From Baylisascaris procyonis (Eukaryota > Nematoda > Chromadorea > Rhabditida > Ascarididae): a DNA stretch of 64,000 bases. A program made the translations under genes and the position numbers. The notes under the pieces were generated by a model. It saw nothing but the letters and a program-made list of their open reading frames with translations, was not told the origin of the DNA and did no database searches. The stretch lies in assembly GCA_037389465.1 (NCBI GenBank), contig JAZARR010000197.1, positions 3,954,501-4,018,500 on the forward strand, written 5' to 3'. Of this stretch, positions 12,249 through 24,728 are shown piece by piece; position 1 is the first letter of the stretch; each line of letters opens with the position of its first letter.

Positions 12249-13654
12249 ACATCAACAGACAGTAAGGCTTCTCGAAGAAAGAAAAGTCACGATGTCGTAT
12301 CCATCCATTTACCCCAAATTTGCATTTCGTCATGCAGCAGCGTTACAATACTGCTTTTTTATGAATATATTCTAGAGGAAGGTGGAATTCCTCACGACCT
12401 GAGGAAGGGTACAAGGGTTCCTTCCAGTACTAGAAACCTATCACATTTGAAATGTGTCATCTGCACTTTACTTAGAACTGATTATAACACAGATTACAAC
12501 AGAATTCGAGAAAATATGTTGAAATATATTGTGTTAGGTGTTCACTGGACTAATTAAAACTGAAAGACCTACGTTAAGTGGTCGCACCACCGTCACTGTC
12601 TCGATAGTCGTCGTTTGAGTGGTCATTCGAGGTCAACTGAAATAAAAAATCGATCAATAAACAGGTATAACATAAGCACATGAACGTGAACGACGTAACG
12701 CTTTATTAAAAACTTCGTCAAGTAAAACATTTTTCACTTCATATATAGCGATTCGAAACAACACATATACTAGGAAACGCGAACATAGCTTTGGCGCAAA
12801 TGTCCAGCACTGCCAGTCCCCGATACAACAAACAACCATGCACGAAAATTACAGCCATTCCACTGCACCATTACAAACAGTTTCAAGCAAGCACCTTTTC
12901 AAAAAATTTGTTCCACGGATGGTTGTTGTGGCACATTACTGTTTTCGAATAATTCAGTTACAACTTAAACCTTGTTTGATGCCCCAATTATCAAACCACA
13001 ACTTCATTACCAATTATGTAACAAGGTTAAACTTGTACACTGCTGTAGTGATATTGCAGAAAAAAGGCGGAAATGACCAATAGACCATTGTTCGATTGAA
13101 ATGAGACAGGAAATTTTCTCAAATCAGGATGATGTTCAACTAAAAACTTTCCAAATAAATGAAAAAAATTTTTCTTATTATAAGACACAACTCAGGCTGT
13201 AAACTTTTTGGCTACCTCGTACACCTTCACACCAATATCCTCCGTTCAGGACAGCTGTCACATCCATTACCTTTCTTCATTTACAAAAATCCTTAACAAA
13301 GTGAAAAAACGTCATTACCAAAACTTCCTTATATATTATAGAAACGCAATCAACATTTAAATATAAAACGCAAAACAAAGTAAATAAAAGAAAGTTGTAA
13401 CTCAATCACTAAATCGACAACGACATTAAGGTGCTGAAAGATTTGTTGTTGTCAATCGGCGGTGAAAACAGCACAAGAAAGGTGAATGCGTAAATCGTGC
13501 CACACGGCTGCCCTCACATGCAAGGTCGACAACGCACAATCGCTGAGGGAAACACGTGTCCGCCCTTTTACAACGTATTTGCACATGCTTTCATTCACAT
13601 CTCCTATTACTCATCCGCTACTCGATTACCTTGCGAAACAAACTCTTTATATTG
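12249..13654. other. Unique-looking AT-rich DNA, no gene recognised
   Basis: The satellite stops abruptly at 'ccctcccacatc'. Beyond it there is no exon with recognisable protein similarity. Short frames on both strands near 12650-13080 lack splice sites or homology I can point to. Confidence 0.5.
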
Positions 13655-13945
13655 GAAAGGAAAGGAAAGGAGAGGGAGGGGCTCTCTACTGAAAGGGAAA
13701 AGAAAGAAAAGGGGAGAGAGGCACTCTTTCTACCGAAGAGGAAAGGAAGGGAAAGGGGAGGGAGAGACTCTTAATATGGAAAGGGAAGGGAAAGAAAAGG
13801 GGAGGGAGGGACTCTCTCCATCTAAAGGGAAAAGAAAGAAAAGGGGAGGGAGGGACTCTTTCTATGGAAAGGGAAGGGAAAGAAAAGGGGAGGGAGGGAC
13901 TCTTTCTATGCAAAGGGAAAGGAAAGAAAAGGGGAGGGAGAGGGG
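13655..13945. repeat. 44-bp polypurine minisatellite, about 6.5 units
   Basis: The + strand is almost pure purine. It repeats a unit containing 'aaaagaaaggggagggaggg' and then the pyrimidine interruption 'actctttct'. The interruption recurs about every 44 bp (near 13720, 13764, 13808, 13852 and 13896). Such homopurine tracts with GGG runs can form triplex or quadruplex structures; that is known of the sequence class and not shown here. Confidence 0.92.
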
Positions 13946-15292
13946 GTAAGGTGAGAAGGGAAGCAACTGGAATGGTTTGCCTCCAATATTTCCGGCCTTT
14001 AAGCTATCACTTCCTTAATAAATAAAAAGAAAGAAAAAATCAACAAACAAATACTATATGTGAAAATATTTCTGATGCATTTCGACACCCCAACAAACAA
14101 TATATGCAATCACGTCGAATATCATTACAATCTTCCTTCTACTCAAAGTGAACTTTGTGCATCGCAGCCTAGAAAAAATATATACAAAGCAATTTTAATA
14201 GCGATAAAAGTAATAAAAAACGTGCAGAAGGATTCTGGGCAAATTCATTTACCCACAGGAAAAAAATATTCCAACGAGACTTCTTATAACAATCGTAAAG
14301 CAATATTTATATCACTGCATTCGTTGCCGATGCATTAAATCTGTAAAACCGATCACCGTATGAGTTGATGAGTTCAAGAAGAGTAAAGGAACAAATATAG
14401 GCAATAATGTCAATAAAACGAAAGAATGTGGCGAAACGTAGTACGATCGCGATGATAAGGATATAAGGTGAGAGAGTGCACATCAACTCCACTTGCACCA
14501 CCCAACGATTTAACTCATTCTTCGGGTATCGCATAAACACTACTACAATTTATTGCTTTATGATGTTTATATAGGTGATTAAAGGGGTTGAAATTAAAGG
14601 TGATTACAGGTAATTTACTGGAATACAGCAATCCAGAATGAGTGAGGCCATGATCCAGTGATCCACAATAATTTCATATCCGTTCTCTATAAATCCATAA
14701 ATGAATATCCTTGAGAAACAGAATGCACAGTGGATAATGGAGCACTCTCATTCAGTTGTACTAAAACAGCAAGAAGTAGATTAAAGGACAAGTATCAGCT
14801 GGAAATTATTGTGCACCTCGAATATGAAATTAAACGATAGATAAAGTAAGTCAAAGATGATGGACGAAGCAAAACAAGGATAAAGAAGAGGAAGAGGTGT
14901 TTGCTGCCTGATATTAAACAACAGCATCTCAACGACTCTTAAAACAACCTGCTCCCGTATGTGGCCGGTGATAAGCTACGGACTCCACTTGACGTTTCTA
15001 CTCTTTAAGGTAAAGTGTTATGAGCTCCTTGTGATCTTGAACTGGCTACTGGCCTAATCCTGACACCCGAATAGGTAACTAAACACCGGCAACCGAAAAT
15101 GAATGAGGAACGGTAGTGAGGGTGGATTGCAGATAACAGGTCAATAAGGAAAACATTTTAGTAATAATCAGAAAATAACACCACTGTCTTCCAAAAACTT
15201 CTTACGTTTGGCCAACTGCAGTAACCTCTAAAAGTGGTATCGCACTGCACCCGTATTCCATACCAGCTTTCAAATAATGTCGCCGTATGTTA
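13946..15292. other. AT-rich DNA, no gene recognised
   Basis: I see no convincing exon, RNA gene or repeat family. The longest frames (14060-14338 on +, 14307-14540 on -) have no recognisable motif and no supporting splice pattern. Confidence 0.45.
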
Positions 15293-18200
15293 GCGCAGTA
15301 GAAATAACAAAGTAGCAACAACGATACTCTGATACACTAAAAATTGAAGAGAAGTGAGGTTAGTACCACAAAACGTCATGAAACAATCAAATACCGTATC
15401 TTTCCATTTATAACCTCCTTTCTTCGAATACAGGTTTATAAGGGAAAACTAAGAGTACAAAATTCTCTGTCAAATATAGACTCTCACCTTAAATCAACAT
15501 GCACTTCTATCCTCTTGATATTTTCTCTACAGCCAATCTCCGTTTTGATATATATCAGCCCATGGCGTGAATGCCATAACCCCAGGGCTAATAAGTAAAG
15601 AACACGGTAACCTGACATTGCGTCAATCAATGCCTATAAATATTAGCACACAAAGTACCGCAACGTCAAATATACGCCGATAGAGTGCGTAAACGCGGTT
15701 GCTAATAATCGTTGTGTTCGCATGCAATGAAGTGTTTTGCTTATCATCAACACTACATGATATGGTGATATACCTGTGTAAATTATGCAATCATTTGCCC
15801 AGGTAGACGCATTACCAAGCAAAACATATCACACAGGTGAATCACCTTCAATAACGTGTGAATCAATTTAGAGTAAGAGAGAGAGCACGGTGAGACAGAT
15901 CGTTGGGACACAAAGCAAACGGTGTTCTTCACGATCACAGCATCAAAGCATCACAGCACCATGACGATGACAAACGGCTGTCAGAACGTTACAGACATAT
16001 CCCTACTTTACCATGTACCTTTCTAATGGCCAATTTAGCTAAACTGTGGCCGATTTATTACGCCATTGGTGAACAATGCTCCGGGATAACACTACAGATC
16101 ACAGGAATGGGGAACGCAGATATAACACATGTAGTACAAATCACTAAAAGTTTTGAAACAATAACACCACTTCACCAAAAAAAATTGTAAACAAGAAAAA
16201 TCAGTGCAGAGAGTGAAATGGTCGAAATTTTGGTCTCCGCATGAGAAGGAAAAAAGAAAATTAATTTAGAATAACCGTAAATAACCTAGATTAACATCGA
16301 AAATAATCTAGAAGAACCAGAAGAAATAATTAACACGCAGCAACACAGCAAGACACCCACGTCGTCAGGCTACCAAACCCAGCAAGGCATCTCCATAAAA
16401 ATCAGTAAGTCTCGTCTCCTGTGGAGCGCTAATACTGAGACATATAAATGCATGAAAAAGACTACTAAATCTTTGCCGGAAGGTAATCCTCGCCCGAAGG
16501 TAAGTGCCTAGAGGGAGATGACCTCGTGTGATAGTTGTTGCAAGGTCGTATTAGAAGAAAACGTCAGTTCCCTATTATCGAGACATGAATCCACGAAATC
16601 GAATCACGATATGTAAATTTTAATTTCACCCATCTGTCAGCAATAAAATCTATACAGCATACGTGAATAAGCGCTTAATTAAAACAAAATGGGAGGCATT
16701 AAATACGACTGGATGCATTCTTACTGCCTTTGAATCAAATGAACACAAAGTTGGAGATGTGTTCCTTCTGAGACATAACGTAACACACATATCCTCCCTC
16801 ATGATGCATCTTCCTAATGCACATTTAACAACACCCTAAACGATGTGTTAAACAACGCTCTGATCGGAACAACATTCGTTAGAACTGCAGTCGTATAACA
16901 CATCTAATATAATTCATAGCAAGTTTTCGAACAACAACACTACTTCATCAAAAAAAAAAGTGGAACAGGAAAATCACCGGGGAAAGAGTGGACCACCCGA
17001 ATTTAGGGGATATTGAGACGAGGATAAAGAAGGGAATATCGTTGGAGAGGGGGGGAGGGTGTCCTGAGATGAGGTCAAAGGAGAGGAGATCAATACTCAC
17101 AGAATGTGGGACGAAACCTAATGGTAGGGTTACCTCTACAAAAATTTAAGAAAAGTTTATCTAAAATAGTTTATTGAACGATGAGAGACCTCACCGAAGG
17201 CTTTAAGAACGATCAAATCGACGCATCAACAAAGGTATACGACTAAGGTATTTCGACAGAACGACTCCAATACAAAACATAAGGATATAAAAGAAAGGAT
17301 ATAGGAGGTTCGATGGCCTAGTCATCGAAGGGTGAGAGAGCTGCCATTCTGTGATGTACACACACACAACAACAAACGTTCTAAGGCGGCGAGAAGGCGT
17401 TGGCAGTGCATTGCACATTATGCATAAAATTACGTATTGGGGCACATAACGCACACGCGTCCCGCCGTCCTCCGAGCAAACAATATAGAGCCCTCACTTG
17501 ACAGTGCCCCCACCTACCACCCGACTTCCTCCTATTCGTTACTTCATTTCGGCTGCTTAGCGGATGCGAATGTCGCTTATTAAATGATACTCACTCTTGC
17601 AAATGTTATTTAGCTGCATGAAAGCAATTGACTTTCATTTCTCAACACTTATTTCCAAGCAATCGTGGCAATAAAACCACCTACAAGGTTGATCGCTTAT
17701 TTAAAGGTTGCAGGAAGAATCAAAGGGATTCCATCAAAATCACTCGAATAGCGCCATCAAAAAGAGGGAAACAATCTCATATATGATCCTCATCTACGAT
17801 ACAAAACTTGAAAAACGCAACCAGTAAGGTCTGTCTGAATATATCAATGCAAAAACACGAAAAGTTATGATGGTTTGCATAACGTGTGCAAATTTACTTC
17901 TCGTCCACCTTGCGTGGGTTTGAACTGAATCTGGTCCCTGTAGCGACCGACCGAGTGCATCCGATCACCGCATGGAGAATGGGTTATACTCGGTTTTGGC
18001 TGCGATCCATCGAATAACTTTAATGCAACCTGTATCCAGGATGGACCAAGCTACTACTGCACGAACATGGGTTGGGACGAGGTTTAACTATCCTCACATG
18101 GTCGTGGATTAAGTCCTGGATCGAACTACGTGGGAAGTACTCCGTCTCCTCGTTTCGCCCAGGTTCATTCGGGATTAGACTCAGTGTCACCTCACCCACA

Positions 18201-18866
18201 TTTCGACGCTTTATATGACCTCATTCAGGCCTCGAAGGCCATCCCTCTTATCGTCATAACATACACCCATCCTTACCGGAACATCCCCCTCAATATGTAT
18301 TACACCTCTCTTGCTATCTATCAAAGGCCAAATTTTTCGTGTACGTATACTTCAGGCTAATACAGTACATCTATGCCGCCGCACCATGTTGATGCGCCAT
18401 CATGTCCGCATTCAAATGTTGACGGTTACATGCGGTCGGTCCTTCCCGTTCCGTTCCGTTAATTAGCCCAATGCCTCTTTGATATTGATGATATTATCAT
18501 CACTATTCAATTAAAGGAACATCGGCATTAATTTCTTTTCTTCAACAGGTTTCTTGAAAAGGATACATGGGATTGTCTCTCTCGTTCGCTCCCCATTCTT
18601 GTCCATATTTCTGTGATATCCGTTATCCTAGGCTTTTATGACCTGTTTTAAGAATATTGGAGAAAACACTTGCTTGCTGAATATTGCAACGAATCACGTT
18701 CACCGCCAATTACACATAACGACGATGATTCGTGGCTAAATCCAGACAAAACAAGATCAGACTTTCAGGGAATAACTAAAAAACAAGTTTGATTCTCTAA
18801 TATTTGTTATACCTACACTAAATATGCAAAATATATTATAAAAACGAATAAAAAATTCAGTACAAA
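15293..18866. repeat. Segmental duplication, copy A (partner 33345-38542)
   Basis: This block is nearly identical by eye to 33345-38542 in the same orientation, so the duplication is recent. Copy A lacks a segment of about 1.84 kb found in copy B (34020-35858) and a 22-bp piece near 33555. It has about 230 bp (17873-18100) that copy B lacks, bounded by a short 'atggt' repeat. The copies diverge sharply at 18866 and 38542, the latter four bases before the ATG10 start codon. Copy A thus duplicates the 5' flank of ATG10 without the gene. Two related modules occur inside (near 16070-16220 and 16850-17000); see the findings. Confidence 0.95.
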
Positions 18867-19208
18867 TTCAACACTATTCATTAAAATTGTATCATTTCTG
18901 ACCTACATCAAAATTAATCACTCCGTTTTACGTGGAAAACAGCTGACTTGTTCACACTCTCCGCCTCTCCTCCCTTCTTTTCCATAAACATCGTTACAAT
19001 GTTATGCGGGCAATGCCGATTTTGGAAGTAAAAAAAAAAGAGAGCTAACTAAATGCGATTTTTAACGCCACACAATAGCAATGAAAGCATGTAATGCTCA
19101 AACCCTTTCGGTAGCAAGTGGATTTTGTTCGAGAAAAATTCACTATATAAACGCAAACAAGGATCCGACAGCTATTCAGCAAAGCTCACTATGTGCAAGT
19201 AAGAATAC
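18867..19208. other. No firm gene; possible terminal exon fragment on the minus strand
   Basis: A short minus-strand frame from ATG 18991 to TAA 18915 is hydrophilic (MFMEKKGGEAESVNKSAVFH and a few further residues). It lies just downstream of the exon ending at 19209. It could be the last exon of that gene, but no good acceptor joins them in phase. Confidence 0.2.
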
Positions 19209-19884
19209 CTTCATAAGATGTGGACCATATCCATTGGTGAGTTGATGCTGCGCCACGTCATTCCCACTATCCAACCGCTGCACAGATGAGCCCATAGTCG
19301 AATCGCTCAGTTTATGGTCGATCCGTCCGTTCGCAAAGGATGCACTTTGGCTTCCGCTCATTTCATCAACTAGCTCCTCCACTGCTAAAATATAATGAAA
19401 CCACAAAATAATGCCTTAATACTTATAAATGAGTAATGCACAATACACGGCTAAATTACATATAGATGATACTGTAGACGTAAGAGCGGTCAAGTATGCA
19501 TCACACTATATTCCACCACTCTTGCAAGATGCCCAAAAAAAGCACTGAAGAATAGGTCAAGAGTTTTGGAAATTTTGGGCGAAAATCGACACTGAATGCA
19601 TGAGTCTTCATCTGCGAGTAGGAAAATCTTTATGGGCATTGCACTCCTGAACCAAAATTTTCGAGAAGCTGTGATAGCGTCCCCTCCCCCTTCCTCCAGT
19701 TCACTTGTATCACTGATCTAAGCGTACCAAGGTTTCGTACCTGAATCATTCATTGATTCATTCGATGACGATGGCTGCATCGAGCGTACAATACGTGAAC
19801 GCTGCACCGCTGTGAGATTCTGCGTCGCGTTTGCGGGATTGATTATAGTGTCCTGGTCGGATAATGCTCGCATTACCACCGTTT
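19209..19884 (-). CDS. Two linked exons of an unidentified gene (gene B), serine-rich
   Basis: Exon 19884-19741 follows the acceptor ATATTTGCAG, starts in phase 1, and ends TCAG|GTACGA in phase 1. Exon 19381-19209 follows TTTTAGCAG and ends ATGAAG|GTATTC in phase 0. The phases match, giving a continuous frame of about 105 residues. The first exon encodes VVMRALSDQDTIINPANA and a serine-rich end. The second encodes ELVDEMSGSQSASFANG and then a polar segment. Composition suggests a disordered, probably intracellular segment; I recognise no family. Both exons have extra copies: 30473-30604 for the first, and a fragment at 24729-24953 for the start of the second and its flank. Upstream exons probably lie to the right on the same strand, but the full gene could not be assembled. 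Confidence 0.5.
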
Positions 19885-20356
19885 CTGCAAATATATCTGA
19901 ATTACTGAAATCTGGAAACATTAGACGTGGGAAACAGAAAAGAAATAGTTGGGAATAATTTTGAGTTACGCGACTATAAAAGAAAAGATTGAGTTTAGAT
20001 GTGCTGTGCACAAGGTCGTTAAACAGGGAGTCGGAGTGTGAAATGGTTTTTAGAATCCAATATCCATAACATGCCTCACTGTTCACATTGTAAAATTCAT
20101 TCGGAAGCGAAAAAGTGCCTTCTTAATGTCTATTTCGAATTGAAACACGCACAAAGACAAAAAGATATAACGCCTACGGTTAAGATTCTTGCAAAGAAAA
20201 ACACACATAAAAGCAAACTTCTTATCTATTTTATAATTCGTAATGCGCTTGAAATATATCTTTCAGGACAACTTAATTCAGACTTCTTTGAATTCCCTCT
20301 GCATATTTTCGAATCCTTTTTTGACGATCACTTAACTACCTCCACTCTCTTTCGCT

Positions 20357-20412
20357 CCCTCCAACCACCCCCCTCAGCAAACAGCCACCTACAAACTCGC
20401 GTAAGTAGCATA
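20357..20412. repeat. Single diverged monomer of the 62-bp satellite
   Basis: The segment reads C-rich and then 'cagcaaacagccacctacaa', 'actcgcgtaagtagc'. This matches the array unit ('cagcaaacagccacttacaa', 'acacgcttgagtagc') with several substitutions. It lies about 8 kb outside the array and is a lone unit. Confidence 0.85.
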
Positions 20413-20629
20413 GGTCAGCACTGGCGAAGACCCAGACCCGCTCGTCGAATTGGTTGCAATGTGAGAACATAAGACCCAAACCAATAAGCACTTAAGGAGT
20501 GACGGATTGCTGGGTCAAAATCAATCAGAGTGGGTGCAATATGGGAATGTCGAATCGAGACATCAGGGATTTTCAGGAGGATGGAAGAAATGGGTAACAT
20601 CTCACACATCTGTGCACAAAACAATTTGC

Positions 20630-20880
20630 ACTAAAATAAGCTTTTTGTGGACTAAAATAAGGTTTTTCTGGACTAAAATACGGTTTTTATGCACCAAAAT
20701 AAGGTTTTTATGCACTAAAATAAGGTTTTTATGTAAAAAAATAAGGTTCTCATGTACTGAAATAAGGTTTCTATGCACTAAAATAAGGTTCTCATGGACT
20801 AAAATAAGGTTTTTATGCACTAAAATGAGGTTCTCATCACTAAAATAAGGTTCTCATGCACTAAAATAAGGTTTTATGCA
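20630..20880. repeat. 21-bp tandem repeat, about 12 units
   Basis: Units follow 'atgcactaaaataaggtttt' with substitutions. Because 21 is a multiple of three, open frames of seven-residue repeats appear on both strands; I do not regard them as genes. The same family forms a longer array at 29455-30405. Confidence 0.92.
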
Positions 20881-20945
20881 ATATTTTTCAGGGCAACTTA
20901 ATTCAGACTTCTTTGAACTTCCTCTGCATATTTTCTGAGCGAAAG

Positions 20946-22772
20946 TTATCTTGATGACTGTTTTCACCCTCTTCCCCTCCCCCTCCCCTCCCCCATCCTT
21001 GGATTACTCTCTCATGAAAAATACCCATAAATTTGAAGCACATCAAGCTAAGCTCATTTTTGGATATTAGAAACCTCATGCAGAGCGTCGCATCATTCCT
21101 CCCCTCGCCACTAATTGCCGGAAAGGCTTATGGAAATGATCGTTGCATTAATAATTTCAAGTAATTTCATTCTAGAAAGCAATCACCTCTGCAATGTAAG
21201 CTTCCGTATATTACTGAAATATAATCAACTAGCCTGATCGAGGAGACGCGTATCGGTTCTTTCGGACGACAGCGAACATCCGGCCGCCTTCTCGAGGGTC
21301 GCAATAGTCGTCACGGTCCAATTGAGTTGACGTAAAATTGCAGCAGTTGAAACACCCGTACACCTCACATGCGGCTAAGTGAACGGTAGGTTCTGCAATT
21401 CGATGTTATAAATAACACTTGAACAACACATATAACATTTCCACGACGTTTGCAACGAACACTGTATTCAATTCTCGAAGTTCTTAATGAGAAGATCAAC
21501 GACACGGATGGAAATGGAAACACACCTAAGAAAACGCAGCACTTGTAACATTCGAATTTCGAATCATACAAGCGAAGACAGCAAAAAACAAAAAACAACG
21601 AATAAATACGCTATCGACTTATAACTGCAAAGAAGTTTCCAAAAATCACTACAACTCCAATAAACCAAAACCCAATAAACAACTGCGGCATGCAACTTCA
21701 TGGCAATTATCATATCTGCAACTTTTAATTGGAGCACACTTCAATGGAGTCTGTCGCATATCTCTGAATATTAATATTTGAGATATTTTTGGAGAGATAG
21801 TAGTGCACACAGATTCCAAAGAGTACATCTTGTCACCTATGCAGAGGAATGGTTCCCTCACCTTCATTCCACATCAGCGTTCCCTTTCTCTTCAACGAGT
21901 TCATCTCACAGAAACACATCAAAATTGAAAATATACGAACAAGTACAATAGGTTATGCGAAAATTATTTCGCACATTTTCCCTCCCTCCCTCCCTCCCTC
22001 CTCCCCCTCCCCCTCCTCCCTATGTGAATCTATGCTGAGTTGTTGAAGAGCGGAGGGAAGAGAATTAACTATTTGCTAAAGCAAACATAAAAAAGTATTG
22101 GATACGTACATATCACCTGTTCCACCACTCGTGGCGCAAGTGGCAGTGATGATAAACGCAAGAAAATGACTATGAAAAAGAAAACGTTAGCGCAAATGAG
22201 CGAATATCAAAGATAACGAGTTTCAAAACAATTGGAGAGACACATCGCTGATGTGCCACCATATCTGCTACTGAATTTCGCTCACCTAGTGAAGTAGTAT
22301 TTCATGTCATATATATCAATGGGGCAAGGAGTCATACGACATACTTCATGCCTACTGAATCCCATAATTCCTAGCTCGAGCAGCTGTTGAATTGATACTA
22401 CGAGGAGAAAACGACACAAATATTTACGGAGATTTAAAAAATCAGTGAAAAGTATTGTGCTAAAAACAGTGTTAAATAAATCTCAACGGTAGTAATTAAG
22501 ATAAACGCAAATGATATGCATAAAGAAGTTAACAAATATTCCCATATGAATACGTACGTCTTCAATGTGACTCATTTCACGTAACACAACGATGCGTACT
22601 CAAACATCATAAAACAGAAAGTGGGCGTGGCGCTACAGTACTCTCAACCAATCAGCGCTCTTCATCAATATTCGCACTATAGAGGGGTGAATGAGGCAGT
22701 GCTCTTTCTTGGGCACCGCTAATATTTAGGTTTCATCGGAAGGTAGAAAATACGTTCATTGAGGCACTTTCT
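20946..22772. other. No gene recognised; pyrimidine tract at 21980-22018
   Basis: The region holds AT-rich unique DNA with a C/T-only tract at 21980-22018 (ccctccctccctccctcctc and on). The tract resembles the C-rich block of the 62-bp satellite but lacks the rest of the unit. Frames on either strand are short, with no recognisable domains. Confidence 0.45.
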
Positions 22773-23016
22773 GTAAGAAAAAGAAACATTATATATATAT
22801 ATATATATATTTAATGTTTCTTTTTATTTGATTAAATGATCGAATAAAAACGAATTTAAAGATTTTTGAGTGACGTCCATAATTGCGGCTCCACACCCTT
22901 AGTGCAACGCACCATTGCAACGTTATCGTGCGATGCACGAATTCGAACACTCAATCATGACAGAATATTGTGTAATGATTTAATATTTAAATGGGCTTCA
23001 TTCTACAAATAAATTG

Positions 23017-23058
<42 letters not shown>

Positions 23059-23553
23059 AACCGCACCTAAGATGCACCATAAAAACATGTTTTCTTTCTA
23101 CAAAGAAAACAACTCCCCATATCTAAAACCCGTCTTCAATATACTTTCTTCATATTCGACAGATATAAAAATCTATAAACGATGAAATGATGTAAACATT
23201 CAATTCGCAGTATTCAAATGCATTCAATGTGAAATTATTTGAAGATCAATAAGCATTTAAAAAACTCATCAAAAGAAATCGTAAACCAATGCGAAAATAA
23301 AGTAATTTTAAGACAAAAGACATAAAAACATTGCAGCCAAATTACGCATACTGAACAATCAATGCACAAAGCTATGCATTAAACGTTTTGTGAGACATAT
23401 AAAACCTACACGTTTTCGTAAAAAGTGGAAAATTGATAGAAATGGCTGCTAAATAAGAAATTAAAGTGTAGGAAAAGGGTTCACACTAAGTTAGTGATAC
23501 GATTTAATGTTACCAACACTTCAAACCAACCGAAACAAATAAGAAAAAGAAAC

Positions 23554-23589
<36 letters not shown>

Positions 23590-23792
23590 ATGTTTCTTTT
23601 TATTTGATTAAATGATCGAATAAAAACGAATTTAAAGATTTTTGAGTGACGTCCATAATTGCGGCTCCACACCCTTAGTGCAACGCACCATTGCAACGTT
23701 ATCGTGCGATGCACGAATTCGAACACTCAATCATGACAGAATATTGTGTAATGATTTAATATTTAAATGGGCTTCATTCTACAAATAAATTG

Positions 23793-23828
<36 letters not shown>

Positions 23829-24303
23829 AACCGCACCTAAGATGCACCATAAAAACATGTTTTCTTTCTACAAAGAAAACAACTCCCCATATCTAAAACC
23901 CGTCTTCAATATACTTTCTTCATATTCGACAGATATAAAAATCTATAAACGATGAAATGATGTAAACATTCAATTCGCAGTATTCAAATGCATTCAATGT
24001 GAAATTATTTGAAGATCAATAAGCATTTAAAAAACTCATCAAAAGAAATCGTAAACCAATGCGAAAATAAAGTAATTTTAAGACAAAAGACATAAAAACA
24101 TTGCAGCCAAATTACGCATACTGAACAATCAATGCACAAAGCTATGCATTAAACGTTTTGTGAGACATATAAAACCTACACGTTTTCGTAAAAAGTGGAA
24201 AATTGATAGAAATGGCTGCTAAATAAGAAATTAAAGTGTAGGAAAAGGGTTCACACTAAGTTAGTGATACGATTTAATGTTACCAACACTTCAAACCAAC
24301 CAA
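22773..24303. repeat. Tandem duplication of a 0.77-kb unit with two (TA)n tracts
   Basis: The unit starting at 22773 ('aagaaaaagaaacatta') recurs at about 23541, and both end at 'cacttcaaaccaacc' (23532, 24301). Apart from the length of the (TA)n tracts the copies look identical, so the duplication is very recent or is an assembly artefact. Each unit begins with an inverted repeat, 'aaaaagaaacatta' then (TA)n then 'taatgtttcttttt', which can fold into a long hairpin. Each also contains a perfect 9-bp hairpin, 'gttttctttctacaaagaaaac' split by a 4-base loop. No protein-coding exon is seen. Confidence 0.95.
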
Positions 24304-24728
24304 TTCAACAAGCTCAAAATGAAGCATTCTGCAATATTCTGCTCAATATCATAGCCGATGTCCACGAATGGAACCGATTCAATCAAAAATTCGTGTGTTA
24401 TTTGTTTATCAACAATTCAAACAAATAATGTTAATGCGATGCATCATTCGGCAACAAGACGCATCTATTTTGCCGCTTCTATATGCGTACATCGATGAAA
24501 TTTCGTTGGAAATCAGCGCAATATTCTTTATCAAAAAATGTTGTAGTGCTAAATCTTATTATACAAACGAACAGCTGCATGGCGCTGGAGAAGGAGCAAC
24601 GTCGTTGAAATTAATAAAATAAACTTGAAAGCAATTCGCCCAGCGCCTCTTTCCCTTTTAGCACCTCAAAGCACAAAGTCGAAAAAATGGAAAAAAAGGC
24701 TGACAAGATACACGCTCTTGCCTTTAAC

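Larger units (their letters stand above)
20261..20945. repeat. Direct repeat of about 60 bp flanking a 21-bp repeat tract
   Basis: The sequence at 20265-20325, with 'cttaattcagacttctttga' followed by 'cctctgcatattttc', recurs at 20890-20935. Between the two lie a stray satellite monomer and the 21-bp repeat array, so the 21-bp array is bracketed on one side by a copy of its surroundings. Confidence 0.8.

Noticed and set aside
13497..13949. 150-residue glycine-, arginine- and lysine-rich plus-strand frame
   Set aside because: It is a translation of the polypurine minisatellite.
17203..17454. 83-residue minus-strand frame conserved at 37109-37360
   Set aside because: Conservation only reflects the recent duplication. 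The composition is low in information and no splice or domain evidence exists.
20507..20848. Frame with KIRFLCT heptad repeats, and its mirror on the minus strand
   Set aside because: It is produced by the 21-bp repeat, which is open on both strands because 21 is a multiple of three and the unit has no stop.
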